Positions 1 through 8,951 of a DNA stretch of 64,000 nt are shown here, one piece after another. The stretch is from NCBI GenBank assembly GCA_946480925.1, contig CAMLLU010000022.1, positions 13,223 to 77,222 on the forward strand, given 5' to 3'. The DNA comes from an uncultured Rivibacter sp. Lineage in GTDB: Bacteria; Pseudomonadota; Gammaproteobacteria; Burkholderiales; Burkholderiaceae. Each line of letters begins with the position of its first letter. Position 1 is the first letter of the stretch. The position numbers and the translations under genes were made by a program. Below the pieces are notes generated by a model. The model ran no database searches, was not told where the DNA came from, and was given only the letters and a program-made list of their open reading frames with translations.

Positions 1-987
1 GATGTCGTGTGGTTCGCCGAGCGGCCGATGATGCGCACCGCTCCGGCACCGCTGCTGCGCCTGGCGCAGCTGGTGCGCGACTCGGGCGTCAAGGTGGTGC
101 TCACCGGTGAAGGCGCCGACGAGATCTTCGGCGGCTACAACATCTTTCGCGAAGACAAGGTGCGCCGCTTCTGGGCGCGCAACCCCGAGTCGGCGTGGCG
201 GCCGGCGCTGCTGTCGCGGCTGTATGGCTACGTCGAACGCGACCCCAAGGCCGAGGCGTTCTGGCGCCTCTTCTTCCGGCAAGACCTCGAAAACACCGCC
301 GACCCGTACTACTCGCACCGCCGCCGCTGGAGCAACGGCGCGCAGATGAAGCGCGTGTTCTCTGCGGACTTTCGCGCGCAGATGCCGGGCGAGGAAGCGA
401 TGTTCGCCGAGCTCGATGCCTACCTCGGCACCGGCCGTGAGCACTGGCACCCGCTGGCCCGTGCGCAGTACCTCGAAATGACGCTGTTCATGTCGTGCTA
501 CCTGCTCAACTCGCAGGGCGACCGCATGATGATGGGCCGCTCGGTCGAAGGGCGTGTGCCTTTTCTCGACCACCGCCTCATCGAGCTGGCGGCACGCATT
601 CCGCCGCGGCACAAGCTGCGTGGGCTCGAGGAGAAATACATCCTCAAGCGTGCGTTTGCCGACATGCTGCCGCCGGCGATCGCATCGCGGCCCAAGCAGC
701 CCTACCGCGCCCCCATCGGCGCGAGCCTTGCGCAAGGCGGCCTGACGAACCGGCTGCTGCAGCGCGAAGCCCTGCAGCGCAACGGCTACGCGCACGTGCC
801 GGCGATCGAAAAGCTGCTGCTCAAGGCGCGCGCCCCTGCAGCCGCAGCCCCCAGCGAACGTGACGAGATGGCACTGGCCATCGTGGCATCGCTGCAGCTG
901 CTGCATCACCAGTTCATCGACAACTTCAGGCAGCCCACCCCGGGAGGACACCCCCATGCTCAAGAACGAACAACAGTTGCGCACTGA
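1..987 (+). CDS. Asparagine synthase-type amidotransferase, 3' part
   Basis: The gene runs in from before the window, so only the C-terminal 328 residues are visible and the N-terminal glutaminase domain is missing. The visible part is the ATP-dependent synthetase domain. It has the pyrophosphate loop region LTGEGADEIFGGY near visible residue 40 and the conserved SVEGRVPFLDHRL stretch. Family members transfer ammonia from glutamine to an adenylated carboxylate. The gene overlaps the downstream acyl carrier protein gene by 32 bp and heads a cassette with an AMP-ligase, a NAD synthase and a hexapeptide acyltransferase. This suggests a role in amidating or modifying a surface glycan or lipid rather than housekeeping asparagine synthesis. 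The cassette resembles exosortase-associated exopolysaccharide loci; that link is inferred. Confidence 0.88.
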   Translation, partial: DVVWFAERPMMRTAPAPLLRLAQLVRDSGVKVVLTGEGADEIFGGYNIFREDKVRRFWARNPESAWRPALLSRLYGYVERDPKAEAFWRLFFRQDLENTADPYYSHRRRWSNGAQMKRVFSADFRAQMPGEEAMFAELDAYLGTGREHWHPLARAQYLEMTLFMSCYLLNSQGDRMMMGRSVEGRVPFLDHRLIELAARIPPRHKLRGLEEKYILKRAFADMLPPAIASRPKQPYRAPIGASLAQGGLTNRLLQREALQRNGYAHVPAIEKLLLKARAPAAAAPSERDEMALAIVASLQLLHHQFIDNFRQPTPGGHPHAQERTTVAH

Positions 988-1243
988 CATTCGCCAGTTC
1001 GTCATCAACGAACTGCTGATGGGCGACACGTCGGCCATGCTGGCCGACGGCGAGTCCTTCCTGGAAACCGGCACCATCGACTCGACCGGCGTACTCGAGA
1101 TCGTGATGTTCCTGGAGCAATCGTTCTCGATGAAGGTCGAAGACCGCGAGCTGGTGCCCGAGAACCTCGACTCGGTCGACAACATCGTGCGCTTCGTGAT
1201 GCACAAGACGCAGCGACAGCGGCAACCCGAACATGTTGCTTGA
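956..1243 (+). CDS. Acyl carrier protein-like protein
   Basis: A 95-residue acidic helical protein of acyl/peptidyl carrier size. The candidate phosphopantetheine attachment serine is Ser43 in IDSTG; the family consensus is DSL, so the residue after Ser is altered. The ATG at 956 is preceded by GGGAGGA and lies inside the end of the asparagine synthase gene. The 3' end overlaps the next ligase gene by 11 bp, so the three genes are probably translationally coupled. It likely carries an acyl or aminoacyl group activated by the adjacent AMP-ligase. Confidence 0.85.
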   Translation: MLKNEQQLRTDIRQFVINELLMGDTSAMLADGESFLETGTIDSTGVLEIVMFLEQSFSMKVEDRELVPENLDSVDNIVRFVMHKTQRQRQPEHVA

Positions 1244-2789
1244 CCGGTTCCTGCACGACACCGCTCAGCGTTCTCCCGACAAGACCGCGCTCGTGTGCGG
1301 CAACCGCCGCGCGAGCTACGCCGAGTTGGAGCGCCATGGCAATGCGCTCGCGCATGCGCTGCTGGTGCTCGGCCTGCTGCGCCAAGAGCGCGTGGCGATC
1401 CACCACGACAACAGCATCGAAACGGTCGAGGCCATCTTCGCGACGTTGAAGGCCTCGTGCGTGTTCGTCACGGTCAATCCGCAAGCCAGGCCCGACAAGC
1501 TCGCCTTCCTGCTCGACGATTGCGGCGTGCGCGTGTTGATGGTGGGCGCGCGCGCACTGTCTGCCGCTGCATCCGAGCTTGCGGCCTGCGAGCAGCTGCA
1601 GCACGTGATCGTGCTGGACCAGGAGGCTGACGCCGCAGCCACGGCCTTGCTGAGCAGCGCAGGCAAGCAGGTGCATGGGCTGCAGGCGCTGCGCGCAGCC
1701 CATGCCGACACGCCACCCGCCAACCACAACATCAGCCTCGACCTCGCCAGCCTGATCTACACCTCCGGCACCACCGGCCGCCCCAAGGGCGTGATGCTCA
1801 CGCACGCCAACATGGACGCGGTGACCGGCTCGATCTGCACCTATCTGCGAAGCCACGAGAGCGACGTGATCCTGTCGGCCCTGCCGCTGGCCTTCGGCTA
1901 CGGGCTCTACCAGGTGCTCACGGCGTTTCGCACCGGCGCCACGGTGGTGCTCGAGAAGCAGTTCCTGTATCCGTACCAGTACATCGAAGCCCTCAAGAAG
2001 GAAGCCGCCACCACCTTGCCGCTGGTGCCCACCATCAGCGCGCTGCTGCTCAACCTGAAGGAGCTGGATGCGCACGACTTCGCTTCGGTGCGCTGCATCA
2101 CCAACGCGGCCCAGGCCATGCCGGCCTCGCACGTGCGCCGCTGGCGCGAACTGCTGCCGCAGGCGCGCTTCTATTCGATGTACGGCCAGACGGAGTGCGC
2201 GCGGGTGTCCTACCTGCCGCCGGAGCTGGTCGATGCCAAGCCCACGTCGGTGGGCATCGCGATCCCTGACACCGAGGCGTGGATCGAGAACGAACACGGC
2301 GAAGTGGTCACGGCGCCCGACCAGCCGGGCGAGCTGATCGTGCGGGGTCCGCACGTGATGCAGGGCTACTGGAAACGCCCCGAAGAGACCGAGCACGCGC
2401 TGCGCCCTGGCCGCTACCCCGGCGAGCGCGAGCTGCGCACTGGCGACCTCTTCCGGCTGGATGCCGATGGCCACCTGCACTTCGTCGCGCGCAAGGACGA
2501 GCTCATCAAGACGGCCGGCGAACGCGTGGGGCCGCGCGAAGTGGAAAGCGCGCTGTACGAGATGCAGGCCGTGAAGGAAGCCGCGGTGATCGGCGTGCCC
2601 GACGACGTGCTGGGCAGCGCGATCAAGGCCTTCGTGGCGCTGCATGACGGCGCGTCGCTGACGCAGGCCGAGGTCATCAAGCATTGCCAGCGCAGGCTCG
2701 AGAGATTCATGGTGCCCAAGCACGTGGCCTTCGTGGCCGAGTTGCCCAAGACACCGTCCGGAAAGATCAGCAAGATCGGGCTGGCCTAG
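1233..2789 (+). CDS. Acyl-CoA/acyl-ACP synthetase, AMP-forming
   Basis: 518-residue ANL-superfamily adenylating enzyme. The P-loop motif YTSGTTGRPKG lies near residues 176-186, YGQTE in the middle, and the C-terminal catalytic lysine in TPSGKISK near the end. It adenylates a carboxylate and transfers it to a thiol, plausibly the ACP encoded immediately upstream with an 11-bp overlap. It resembles the acyl-CoA ligases of exosortase-linked exopolysaccharide loci, but the substrate cannot be read from sequence. The TAG stop lies inside the left arm of an inverted-repeat element, so the last codons may have been changed by that insertion. Confidence 0.9.
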   Translation: MLLDRFLHDTAQRSPDKTALVCGNRRASYAELERHGNALAHALLVLGLLRQERVAIHHDNSIETVEAIFATLKASCVFVTVNPQARPDKLAFLLDDCGVRVLMVGARALSAAASELAACEQLQHVIVLDQEADAAATALLSSAGKQVHGLQALRAAHADTPPANHNISLDLASLIYTSGTTGRPKGVMLTHANMDAVTGSICTYLRSHESDVILSALPLAFGYGLYQVLTAFRTGATVVLEKQFLYPYQYIEALKKEAATTLPLVPTISALLLNLKELDAHDFASVRCITNAAQAMPASHVRRWRELLPQARFYSMYGQTECARVSYLPPELVDAKPTSVGIAIPDTEAWIENEHGEVVTAPDQPGELIVRGPHVMQGYWKRPEETEHALRPGRYPGERELRTGDLFRLDADGHLHFVARKDELIKTAGERVGPREVESALYEMQAVKEAAVIGVPDDVLGSAIKAFVALHDGASLTQAEVIKHCQRRLERFMVPKHVAFVAELPKTPSGKISKIGLA

Positions 2790-3060
2790 GGCCTGTTAAC
2801 GCTATTTGGAGCCTCACGTGACCCAGGAAACGGGCGCCATCAAGGCGCAAAGCGGAAGCGGGGTTGTTCCCCCGCTGAGCATTTGCAACGCGGAGGGCGC
2901 CCGTTTCCTGGGATCACCCGCAGGGCTTGGGTCCCTGGGGGCGCATGCCGTCGTTGCCGCCTCGTTGTGTGCAGTGAGCACACCGCCTCAGCGGCGCCTA
3001 GGCCTGCGCCCCCAGGGGCCCAAGCGTGAGGCTCCAAATAGCGTTAACAGGCCCTAGGCC
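2783..3060. mobile_element. MITE-like element with 36-bp perfect terminal inverted repeats
   Basis: Positions 2783-2818 and 3025-3060 are exact reverse complements over 36 bp. Nested inside are a perfect 17-bp inverted repeat (2822-2838 / 2896-2912), a 20-bp inverted repeat with one mismatch (2926-2945 / 3005-3024) and a 6-bp hairpin (2967-2972 / 2978-2983). There is no convincing transposase ORF. The ends read CTAG-GGCCTGTTAACG and its mirror, so CTAG may be a target duplication, although its palindromic nature makes this ambiguous. The element separates the ligase from nadE in an otherwise tightly packed operon and would fold into a large multibranched RNA hairpin. It may be a non-autonomous derivative of an IS element. 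Confidence 0.8.
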
Positions 3061-3087
3061 CGACGACAACAACGAGAGGGACCCTTC

Positions 3088-4062
3088 ATGACTTTCGACA
3101 GCAACGCCTTGAAGCTCGACGCCGCGGCCGAGGTCGAACGCATCGGCGAGGCGATGCGGCGCCAGGTGCGCGACCTCAGGCGCAAGGGCATCGTGGTGGG
3201 CATTTCGGGCGGCATCGACAGCTCGGTCACCGCCGCGTTGGCCACGCGGGCGCTGGGGCCGGGGCGCGTGTTCGGCATCTTCATGCCCGAAGCCGACTCG
3301 GACCCCACTTCCTTGCAGCTGGGGCAGTTGCTGGCGAATCGCCTCGAAATTCGCAGCACCATCGAAGACATCGCCCCGGCGCTGGCGGCATTGAAGTGCT
3401 ACGAACGGCGCAATGCCGCGGTAGCCCAGGTGATTCATGAATTCACGCCGGAATGGAAGTTCAAGATCGTGCTGCCCGGGCCCGAGCACCAGGGCCTCAA
3501 CTTCTATTCGGTGGTGGCCCGCTCGCCCGAAGGCCGCGAGGTGAAGGAGCGGCTCACGCTCGACGCCTACCTCGCCATCCTGGCGGCCACCAACTTCAAG
3601 CAACGCGTGCGCAAGATGGTCGAGTACCACTGGGCCGACCGCCTGAACTACGCGGTGGCCGGCACGCCGAACCGGCTCGAGTACGACCAGGGCTTCTTCG
3701 TGAAGCAGGGCGACGGTGCGGCCGACATCAAGCCCATCGCGCACCTGTACAAGACGCAGGTCTACCAGCTGGCCGAATACCTGGGTGTGCCCGAAGAGAT
3801 CCGCCGCCGGCCTCCGACCACCGACACCTATTCGCTGCCGCAGGGCCAGGACGAGTTCTATTTCAGCCTGCCCTACCACCAGCTCGACCTGTGCCTGTAC
3901 GCCCGCAACCACGGCATCGACGCGGCCGAGGTGGCCACGGCCACGGGCCTGCCCATGCCGCAGGTGGAACACGCTTTCAAGGACATCGACACCAAGCGCT
4001 CGACCACGCGCTACCTGCACCAGCGGCCTCAACTGGTGGAAGACGTTCCGGGGGTGGGCTGA
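3088..4062 (+). CDS. nadE: NAD(+) synthase family protein (NadE-like)
   Basis: 324-residue N-type ATP pyrophosphatase. SGGIDSS at residues 40-46 is the PP-loop. AGTPNRLEYDQGFFVKQGDG and the KTQVYQLAEYLG region match the NadE catalytic core. It lacks the glutamine-amidohydrolase domain of long NadE, so it would use free ammonia or ammonia from a partner. The start has a GAGAGGG Shine-Dalgarno. Its 3' end overlaps the next gene (ATGA). Being embedded in an AsnB/ACP/ligase/acyltransferase cassette suggests a specialised amide-forming enzyme rather than the sole housekeeping NAD synthase; this is inferred. Confidence 0.85.
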   Translation: MTFDSNALKLDAAAEVERIGEAMRRQVRDLRRKGIVVGISGGIDSSVTAALATRALGPGRVFGIFMPEADSDPTSLQLGQLLANRLEIRSTIEDIAPALAALKCYERRNAAVAQVIHEFTPEWKFKIVLPGPEHQGLNFYSVVARSPEGREVKERLTLDAYLAILAATNFKQRVRKMVEYHWADRLNYAVAGTPNRLEYDQGFFVKQGDGAADIKPIAHLYKTQVYQLAEYLGVPEEIRRRPPTTDTYSLPQGQDEFYFSLPYHQLDLCLYARNHGIDAAEVATATGLPMPQVEHAFKDIDTKRSTTRYLHQRPQLVEDVPGVG

Positions 4063-4733
4063 TGGGCGAAGTTGCCGACGGCGCCGGGCACGAGCATGAC
4101 GGTCATCCGCATGCCGGCTCTCCGCATCGCCAAGGCGGCTTCGTGAAGCGCTGCCTCTGGGAGCTGAGAAGCGATTTCAGCGAGCTGTGGCTGTGGCTGC
4201 TGTGCGCGGTGCCGCTGCGCCTGGGCGTGTGGCTGCGCGCGCGCCTGTTGCCGCGCGTGCTGGGCCACCTGGGGCCGCACGCCCGCGTGCTGCCGGGCTT
4301 TCGCGTCACCAGCCCGGAGAAGGTGCACATCGGCTCGCACTGCAACTTCGCGCAGAACGTGTTCATCACGGGCGGCGGCGGCGTGCGCATCGGCGACTGG
4401 GTCGGCTTCGGGCCCGACGTGAAGGTCTGGTCGGTGAACCACCGCTTCGACGACCCCGACACGCCGTGGCAGCTGCAGGGTTGGAACGCCAAGGAAGTGG
4501 TGATCGAAGACGACGTGTGGCTGGGCGCCGGCGTGTTCGTGATGCCCGGCGTCACCATCCACCGCGGCTCCATCATCTCGGCCTGCACCGTGCTGAACAA
4601 GGCGGTGCCGGCCTATGCCATCGTGGCCGGCAACCCGGGCCGCGTGGTCGGCTGGCGCAAGCGCCCGCCGGCAGACGCCGCCGAAGCGGCCGCGCACGCG
4701 CCCTCGGCGCATTCCACCGACGCAAGCTCATGA
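4062..4733 (+). CDS. Left-handed beta-helix (hexapeptide) acyltransferase
   Basis: 223-residue protein whose C-terminal two-thirds has hexapeptide-repeat acyltransferase features (VHIGSHCNFAQNVFI, VRIGDWVGFGPDV, VVIEDDVWLGAGVFVMPGV). A catalytic-type His lies in WSVNHRF and the typical end AIVAGNPGRVVGWR is present. A His-rich N-terminus precedes an amphipathic or hydrophobic stretch near residues 43-60 that may associate with the membrane. The family acetylates sugars or other glycan acceptors from acetyl-CoA. It overlaps nadE upstream and the lipoprotein gene downstream by ATGA junctions, so it is part of the same operon. Confidence 0.88.
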   Translation: MGEVADGAGHEHDGHPHAGSPHRQGGFVKRCLWELRSDFSELWLWLLCAVPLRLGVWLRARLLPRVLGHLGPHARVLPGFRVTSPEKVHIGSHCNFAQNVFITGGGGVRIGDWVGFGPDVKVWSVNHRFDDPDTPWQLQGWNAKEVVIEDDVWLGAGVFVMPGVTIHRGSIISACTVLNKAVPAYAIVAGNPGRVVGWRKRPPADAAEAAAHAPSAHSTDASS

Positions 4734-5575
4734 TGAACGCACGCTCCACCCGACGCACCGCGTTGCTCGCAGCTGCACTGTCGCCCATGCTGCTGGGCGC
4801 CTGCACTTCCCGCTCGACGGAGGCTCCTTTGGACATGGCCATGGTCAAGGCCGACCTGCAAGCCCTTTCGCAGGCTCGCATCCTGTTCGCCCACCAGTCC
4901 GTGGGCCGCAACATCCTCGACGGTGTGCGCGACCTGATGCGTGAGACCGGTGTGCCGCTGCGCATCGAACGCTTCGACGAGTCTGCGCAGCCGCCGGCCG
5001 GTGCAGGGCTGTTCCATGTGCAGGTGGGCGAAAACGGCGAGCCCGACACCAAGATCGCGTCCTTCGCGAGGCTGCTCGGTGGCAACGCCGGCTTCGACGT
5101 CGCGCTGCTGAAGCTTTGCTATGAAGACGTGTCCCGCCACGCGCAGGGGCAGAACGGGTTGCTAGACCGCTACGCCACGGCGACTTCGCGCGCCGTCGAG
5201 GCCAGCCCGGGCACGCGGCTCGTGCACGTGACCACGCCGCTGCGTTCCGAGCCGCTGGGCTGGAAGACGCCGATCAAGCGGTTGCTCGGCCGCGAAACCG
5301 AAGAAGACGCCGACAACGCCCTGCGCAACGCCTACAACCGGAGCCTGCTGGCGCGGTTCGGAGACGGCAAGGCGCTCGTGTTCGACCTCGCAGGCGTCGA
5401 GTCGACGCTGCCCGACGGCCGGCGCAGCGTGTTCGACCACAACGGCAAGACCGTGCACACGCTGGCAGCCGACTACACCGACGACGGCGGCCACCTCAAC
5501 GAGGTCGGTCGCCGGCATGCAGCCGCCGCTTTCTTGCGCACGCTGGCACAGGCGCTGCAGAAGCCGGCCGCCTGA
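4730..5575 (+). CDS. Putative lipoprotein, SGNH-hydrolase-like
   Basis: 281-residue predicted lipoprotein with lipobox LGAC (Cys25). The mature part begins with a conserved-looking ILFAHQSVGRNILDGV block and ends with DDGGHLNEVGRRHAAAAFL, which resembles the catalytic His block of GDSL/SGNH hydrolases. No clear GDSL serine motif is visible, so the family is uncertain. It overlaps the acyltransferase gene by 4 bp and closes the glycan-modification operon. A role in deacylating or acylating the exported polymer is possible but only inferred. Confidence 0.65.
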   Translation: MMNARSTRRTALLAAALSPMLLGACTSRSTEAPLDMAMVKADLQALSQARILFAHQSVGRNILDGVRDLMRETGVPLRIERFDESAQPPAGAGLFHVQVGENGEPDTKIASFARLLGGNAGFDVALLKLCYEDVSRHAQGQNGLLDRYATATSRAVEASPGTRLVHVTTPLRSEPLGWKTPIKRLLGRETEEDADNALRNAYNRSLLARFGDGKALVFDLAGVESTLPDGRRSVFDHNGKTVHTLAADYTDDGGHLNEVGRRHAAAAFLRTLAQALQKPAA

Positions 5576-5588
5576 AGAAGGCAAGCCA

Positions 5589-6602
5589 CTACGCCACCGC
5601 CCCGGTGCGCCACATCGACAGACCAGCAGCCGCCAGCAGCAGGAAGGCTCCCAGCCCCACGGCCACGGCCGTGGCCTCCGTTTCGTGCATGCGTGTCACG
5701 AGGCGTCCCTTCACCTCGGTGTAGACCTGCTTGAGCTCGTTGCCATTGGAGGCGCGGAAGTACTCGCCGCCGGTGAGTTTGGCGATCTCCTTGAGGCCGA
5801 CTTCGTCGAGCCCGACGTGCTCGCTCGCGCCTTCGGAGCGCACGATGGCGCCGTCTGCGGTGCCGAAGCCGACGGTGCACACCTTCACACCACGGCGGGC
5901 TGCCAGGCGCGCGGCATCCAGCGGGTCGGGGCCCATGGTGTTCTCACCGTCGGTGAGCAGCACGATCAGCCCCTCGGCATACGAACCAGGTACCACGGGA
6001 GGCGGGGCCGAGGCCATGTGCGCCGGCGGAGGTTGCTGCACCTCGCTCAAGTCGAGCGACTGCCCGGGAAACAGCGCGCTCAACGAAACGAGGATGCCGT
6101 CCCCGATGGCGGTGCCGCCTTGCAGCTGGAAGCGGTCGATCGCCTCGGTGGCGCGTTCGCGCACCAGCGTGGGCGGCTGCACGAGCTCGGCGCTGTCGGC
6201 GTAGGCCACCACGGCCACCTGGACGCCGCGCGGCAGGTCTTGCACGAAGTTCTTGGCGGCGCGCTGTGCGGCAGCCAGGCGGTTGGGGGCGATGTCGCCG
6301 GCGGCCATGCTGCCCGACAGGTCGATGGCCAGCACGATGGTCTGGTCAGGCCCCGTCTCGGGCAGCGACCACAACGGCCGCGCCATCGCGACGATGAGCA
6401 CCAGGAGCCCTGCGAACAGCAGCACCGTGCTCGCATGGCGTGCCAAACCGCGTTGCGAGGGAACGGCCAGCGAGGAGCCGAACATTGCGGGCCACGTGGA
6501 AGCCAGTTGCGCTCGCCGACGGCGCAGCAGCCACACGCGGGCGGCTGCCAAGAGCGGCAGCAGGACAGCCAACCACAGCAGTTCGGGCCACATGAACTTC
6601 AT
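5589..6602 (-). CDS. VWA-domain membrane protein, BatA/YfbK type
   Basis: 337-residue protein with N-terminal membrane segments near residues 6-20 and 59-74, a von Willebrand factor A domain starting with the MIDAS motif DLSGSM (about 94-99), and a C-terminal hydrophobic helix. This layout matches the BatA/CoxE-like inner-membrane proteins often encoded near MoxR ATPases, though no MoxR gene lies in the window. The start at 6602 has an AAGGA Shine-Dalgarno. It converges on the lipoprotein gene of the glycan cassette with only 13 bp between them and is probably unrelated to it. Confidence 0.85.
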   Translation of the reverse strand: MKFMWPELLWLAVLLPLLAAARVWLLRRRRAQLASTWPAMFGSSLAVPSQRGLARHASTVLLFAGLLVLIVAMARPLWSLPETGPDQTIVLAIDLSGSMAAGDIAPNRLAAAQRAAKNFVQDLPRGVQVAVVAYADSAELVQPPTLVRERATEAIDRFQLQGGTAIGDGILVSLSALFPGQSLDLSEVQQPPPAHMASAPPPVVPGSYAEGLIVLLTDGENTMGPDPLDAARLAARRGVKVCTVGFGTADGAIVRSEGASEHVGLDEVGLKEIAKLTGGEYFRASNGNELKQVYTEVKGRLVTRMHETEATAVAVGLGAFLLLAAAGLSMWRTGAVA

Positions 6603-6729
6603 GGTCCCGTCCTTTCCAGCCATCAACGGCCACAGCGCCCCGACTGATGTGATTGAACTGCTGGGACCTGCCGGGCGCAAGCCGGTACCCGTGAACGAGT
6701 GGGGGCCGACAGGAAAGGGAATGTTCCGT

Positions 6730-7446
6730 TCAGGCAGCGCCGCTTAAGCTCAACAACTTGTGTGCGTAGCCGGGCGCGGTGGGCTCGTGCATGAAGTAGG
6801 CATGCACGTGCTGCCAGCCGGTGGCGGCCAGGCGCTCGGCCCATTGCGCGAGATCGGCGTCGTCGTAGTGCTCGAGCCGCAACCGCACGTAGCCCCACGG
6901 CGCGGTTTCCACCAGTGGTGGTGGCGCGTTGTCTTCTCGCTCGGAAAAGCACAACGAAGCCCCTGCGCCGCTCAGCAGCGCGTAGACCTCGTCGTCGAAC
7001 CAGCTGTCGTTTCGGAACTCGAATGCAGCCAGGTGGCCGGGCGGCAGCAGCGCCAGGAATTCACTGAGACGCGGCACGTCCTTCTTCAGGAAGGGCGGCA
7101 GCTGGAACAGCACCGGCCCGCGCTTGGCACCCAGCGCCTCGAGCACCTTGTAGAGGTAGCTCACCGAATCGGCCGCCGCATCGGCCTTGAGCCGCGCCTC
7201 GTGCGTGATGCGCTTGGGCGCCTTGATGGCAAAGCGAAAGTGCTCGGGCGTCACCTCGGCCCAGTGCGCCAGCAGCGTGGGTTTGGGCATCGCATAGAAG
7301 GTGTTGTTGATCTCGACCGTGGGCAGGTGCTCGGCGTACCAGGCCAGCATGTCTTCGGGCTTGATCTTCTCGGGATAGAAGCTGCCCTTCCACTCCTTGA
7401 AGGCATAGCCGCTCGCGCCTGCGTGGAGCCTGTGCGCCGAAGTCAT
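6730..7446 (-). CDS. DUF72 (YecE) family protein
   Basis: 238-residue protein matching the DUF72 TIM-barrel family. It has GASGYAFKEWKGSFYPEK at the N-terminus, VEINNTFYAMPKP, and FELPPF/EFRNDSW-type blocks (here VLFQLPPFLKK and FEFRNDSWF). The family is widespread and functionally uncharacterised; a nuclease-like or sugar-binding role has been proposed. It is encoded singly between the VWA gene and hipA. Confidence 0.9.
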   Translation of the reverse strand: MTSAHRLHAGASGYAFKEWKGSFYPEKIKPEDMLAWYAEHLPTVEINNTFYAMPKPTLLAHWAEVTPEHFRFAIKAPKRITHEARLKADAAADSVSYLYKVLEALGAKRGPVLFQLPPFLKKDVPRLSEFLALLPPGHLAAFEFRNDSWFDDEVYALLSGAGASLCFSEREDNAPPPLVETAPWGYVRLRLEHYDDADLAQWAERLAATGWQHVHAYFMHEPTAPGYAHKLLSLSGAA

Positions 7447-7565
7447 GCCGACACCCCGCTCGCCGAGTACGGCGATCGACCCTCCGAGAGGGCCGGGCCT
7501 TGCTTGGTACAGGTGGACGCTGGATGCCTCATGCCCCGCAGTGTGGGCTCAAGGCGGCGCGGGCA

Positions 7566-8951
7566 TCAAGAGGCTGTTTCGGCCGCCGCCTCGCGCAGGA
7601 ACTGCCGTGCATGCCGTTGCACGCCGGCTCGCACGGCCTCCCAGATGGCCGGCGGAAAGTCTTGCGGCAACTGGGCGTGCACACGGGCGAGCGCTGCTTC
7701 GGCACCCTGGGCCAGTTGCAACATGCGCGTCCACAAGTCGTTCGAGCCGCAGCGCTCGGCAAGATCCAGCCAGTGCCTCGCGCGGACGTCGCGTAGCTTG
7801 TAGTGCGTGTTCTTCGCGCGCAGCGCCATGGCCAGCCGGGCGCGGTGTTCCGACACCTGGCTCGGCCCTTCGCCGACGATGGGCCAGGCCGACAGCACGT
7901 CGTACAGCGGCGTGAGCGTGAAACCGCCACCGCGCAGGTGAAAGATCGAGAAGTTCTTCGCGTGGCCGTCGGTTGCGGCCAGCAGCCAGAAGGCGAGCTG
8001 GCTCAGCGCGAAGCGGGCGCGGTCGGCCTCGGCGTCGTTGCCGCCGGCCAGCACGTCGAGGCAGGCCTGCATGCCGGGGCCGCCGTCGGATTCGTACTTC
8101 GAATGCTGTGGCACGCCCAGCGCCTGGCACATGTCTTCCTGCGGCAGGCGGGCGATCCAGGCATGCGCAGGCGGCGTGAAACCGGGCCACTCTTGCGTAC
8201 CGCGCTCGATGCCTTGCCAGCGCCTGTCGAATCGCTCGACCACCAGCGCCTTTTGCGTGCCGAAGCGGGCCATCTCGGTGTGCGCCACGCGCAGGCCGAA
8301 TTCACGCAGCAGCTGCGCGCACAGCCATTCGTTTTCGACCGAGCCGGTCATGTCGGCGCGCATGTTGCCCACCAGGCCCAGCGGCAGCTTCAGGATGTGC
8401 GTGGTGGGCGTGGCACCGTGCGGCCGATGCCACACACCGCCGATGCGCAGCAGCGCCGTCTTTTCCTGCGCGCCTGCGATCGAAATGCGGAAGGCATCGT
8501 CGTCGCCCTCGCGTTGGCCGAGAGGCACCTCGGCAGTGACGGACTTGAGCAGCGCTTCGACCTGCGATTCATCCAGCGGCTCGGCGTCGATGCGGTCCCA
8601 GCCGCGGGGCTCGGCGCTTTCGGGCAGCAGCTGCACTGCACCCACGCAATCGCGGCCGATGGCGGTGAGCAGGTCGAAGGCACCGGTCGAGCGCGTCTTG
8701 AAGCGCGCGCCGAGGCGGCGGCGGATTTCTTCGCTGTCGGGCAGCAGGTTGTCGAAGTAGTGCGCCACCACGTCGCCGCGATGCTCACCGTTGCCCGCGG
8801 TGATGGGCAACGAGAGCGACAGTGCGCGTGCCGCGGGCGAACGCACCCACTGCGGGTCGTAGCGGAACGTGGGCACGCCGTTGCGCGAGGCGTACCACGC
8901 CCCGACGTGTTCGCCGTTCATCCAGACGTCGAGGGCGGTGGCCATGGTCAC
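7566..8951 (-). CDS. hipA: HipA-family serine/threonine kinase toxin
   Basis: 461-residue HipA-like protein. An N-terminal HipA_N domain leads into SIAGAQEKTALL near residue 155. The C-terminal kinase core has ATDGHAKNF (about 326-334), which supplies catalytic Asp and Asn, and PLYDV (about 348-352), which supplies the metal-binding Asp. HipA kinases phosphorylate aminoacyl-tRNA synthetases such as GltX and induce growth arrest. The start overlaps the hipB stop by 4 bp, so the toxin is coupled to its antitoxin. All expected catalytic residues are visible, so the toxin appears intact. Confidence 0.93.
   Translation of the reverse strand: MTMATALDVWMNGEHVGAWYASRNGVPTFRYDPQWVRSPAARALSLSLPITAGNGEHRGDVVAHYFDNLLPDSEEIRRRLGARFKTRSTGAFDLLTAIGRDCVGAVQLLPESAEPRGWDRIDAEPLDESQVEALLKSVTAEVPLGQREGDDDAFRISIAGAQEKTALLRIGGVWHRPHGATPTTHILKLPLGLVGNMRADMTGSVENEWLCAQLLREFGLRVAHTEMARFGTQKALVVERFDRRWQGIERGTQEWPGFTPPAHAWIARLPQEDMCQALGVPQHSKYESDGGPGMQACLDVLAGGNDAEADRARFALSQLAFWLLAATDGHAKNFSIFHLRGGGFTLTPLYDVLSAWPIVGEGPSQVSEHRARLAMALRAKNTHYKLRDVRARHWLDLAERCGSNDLWTRMLQLAQGAEAALARVHAQLPQDFPPAIWEAVRAGVQRHARQFLREAAAETAS

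Noticed and set aside
1005..2723. Long 572-codon reading frame antisense to the AMP-ligase gene
   Set aside because: It is a third-position G+C shadow. The sense strand encodes a complete ANL enzyme and the antisense protein has low-complexity His/Arg/Val composition.
4573..5140. Minus-strand frames opposite the acyltransferase and lipoprotein genes
   Set aside because: They are shadows of two overlapping, well-supported sense genes.
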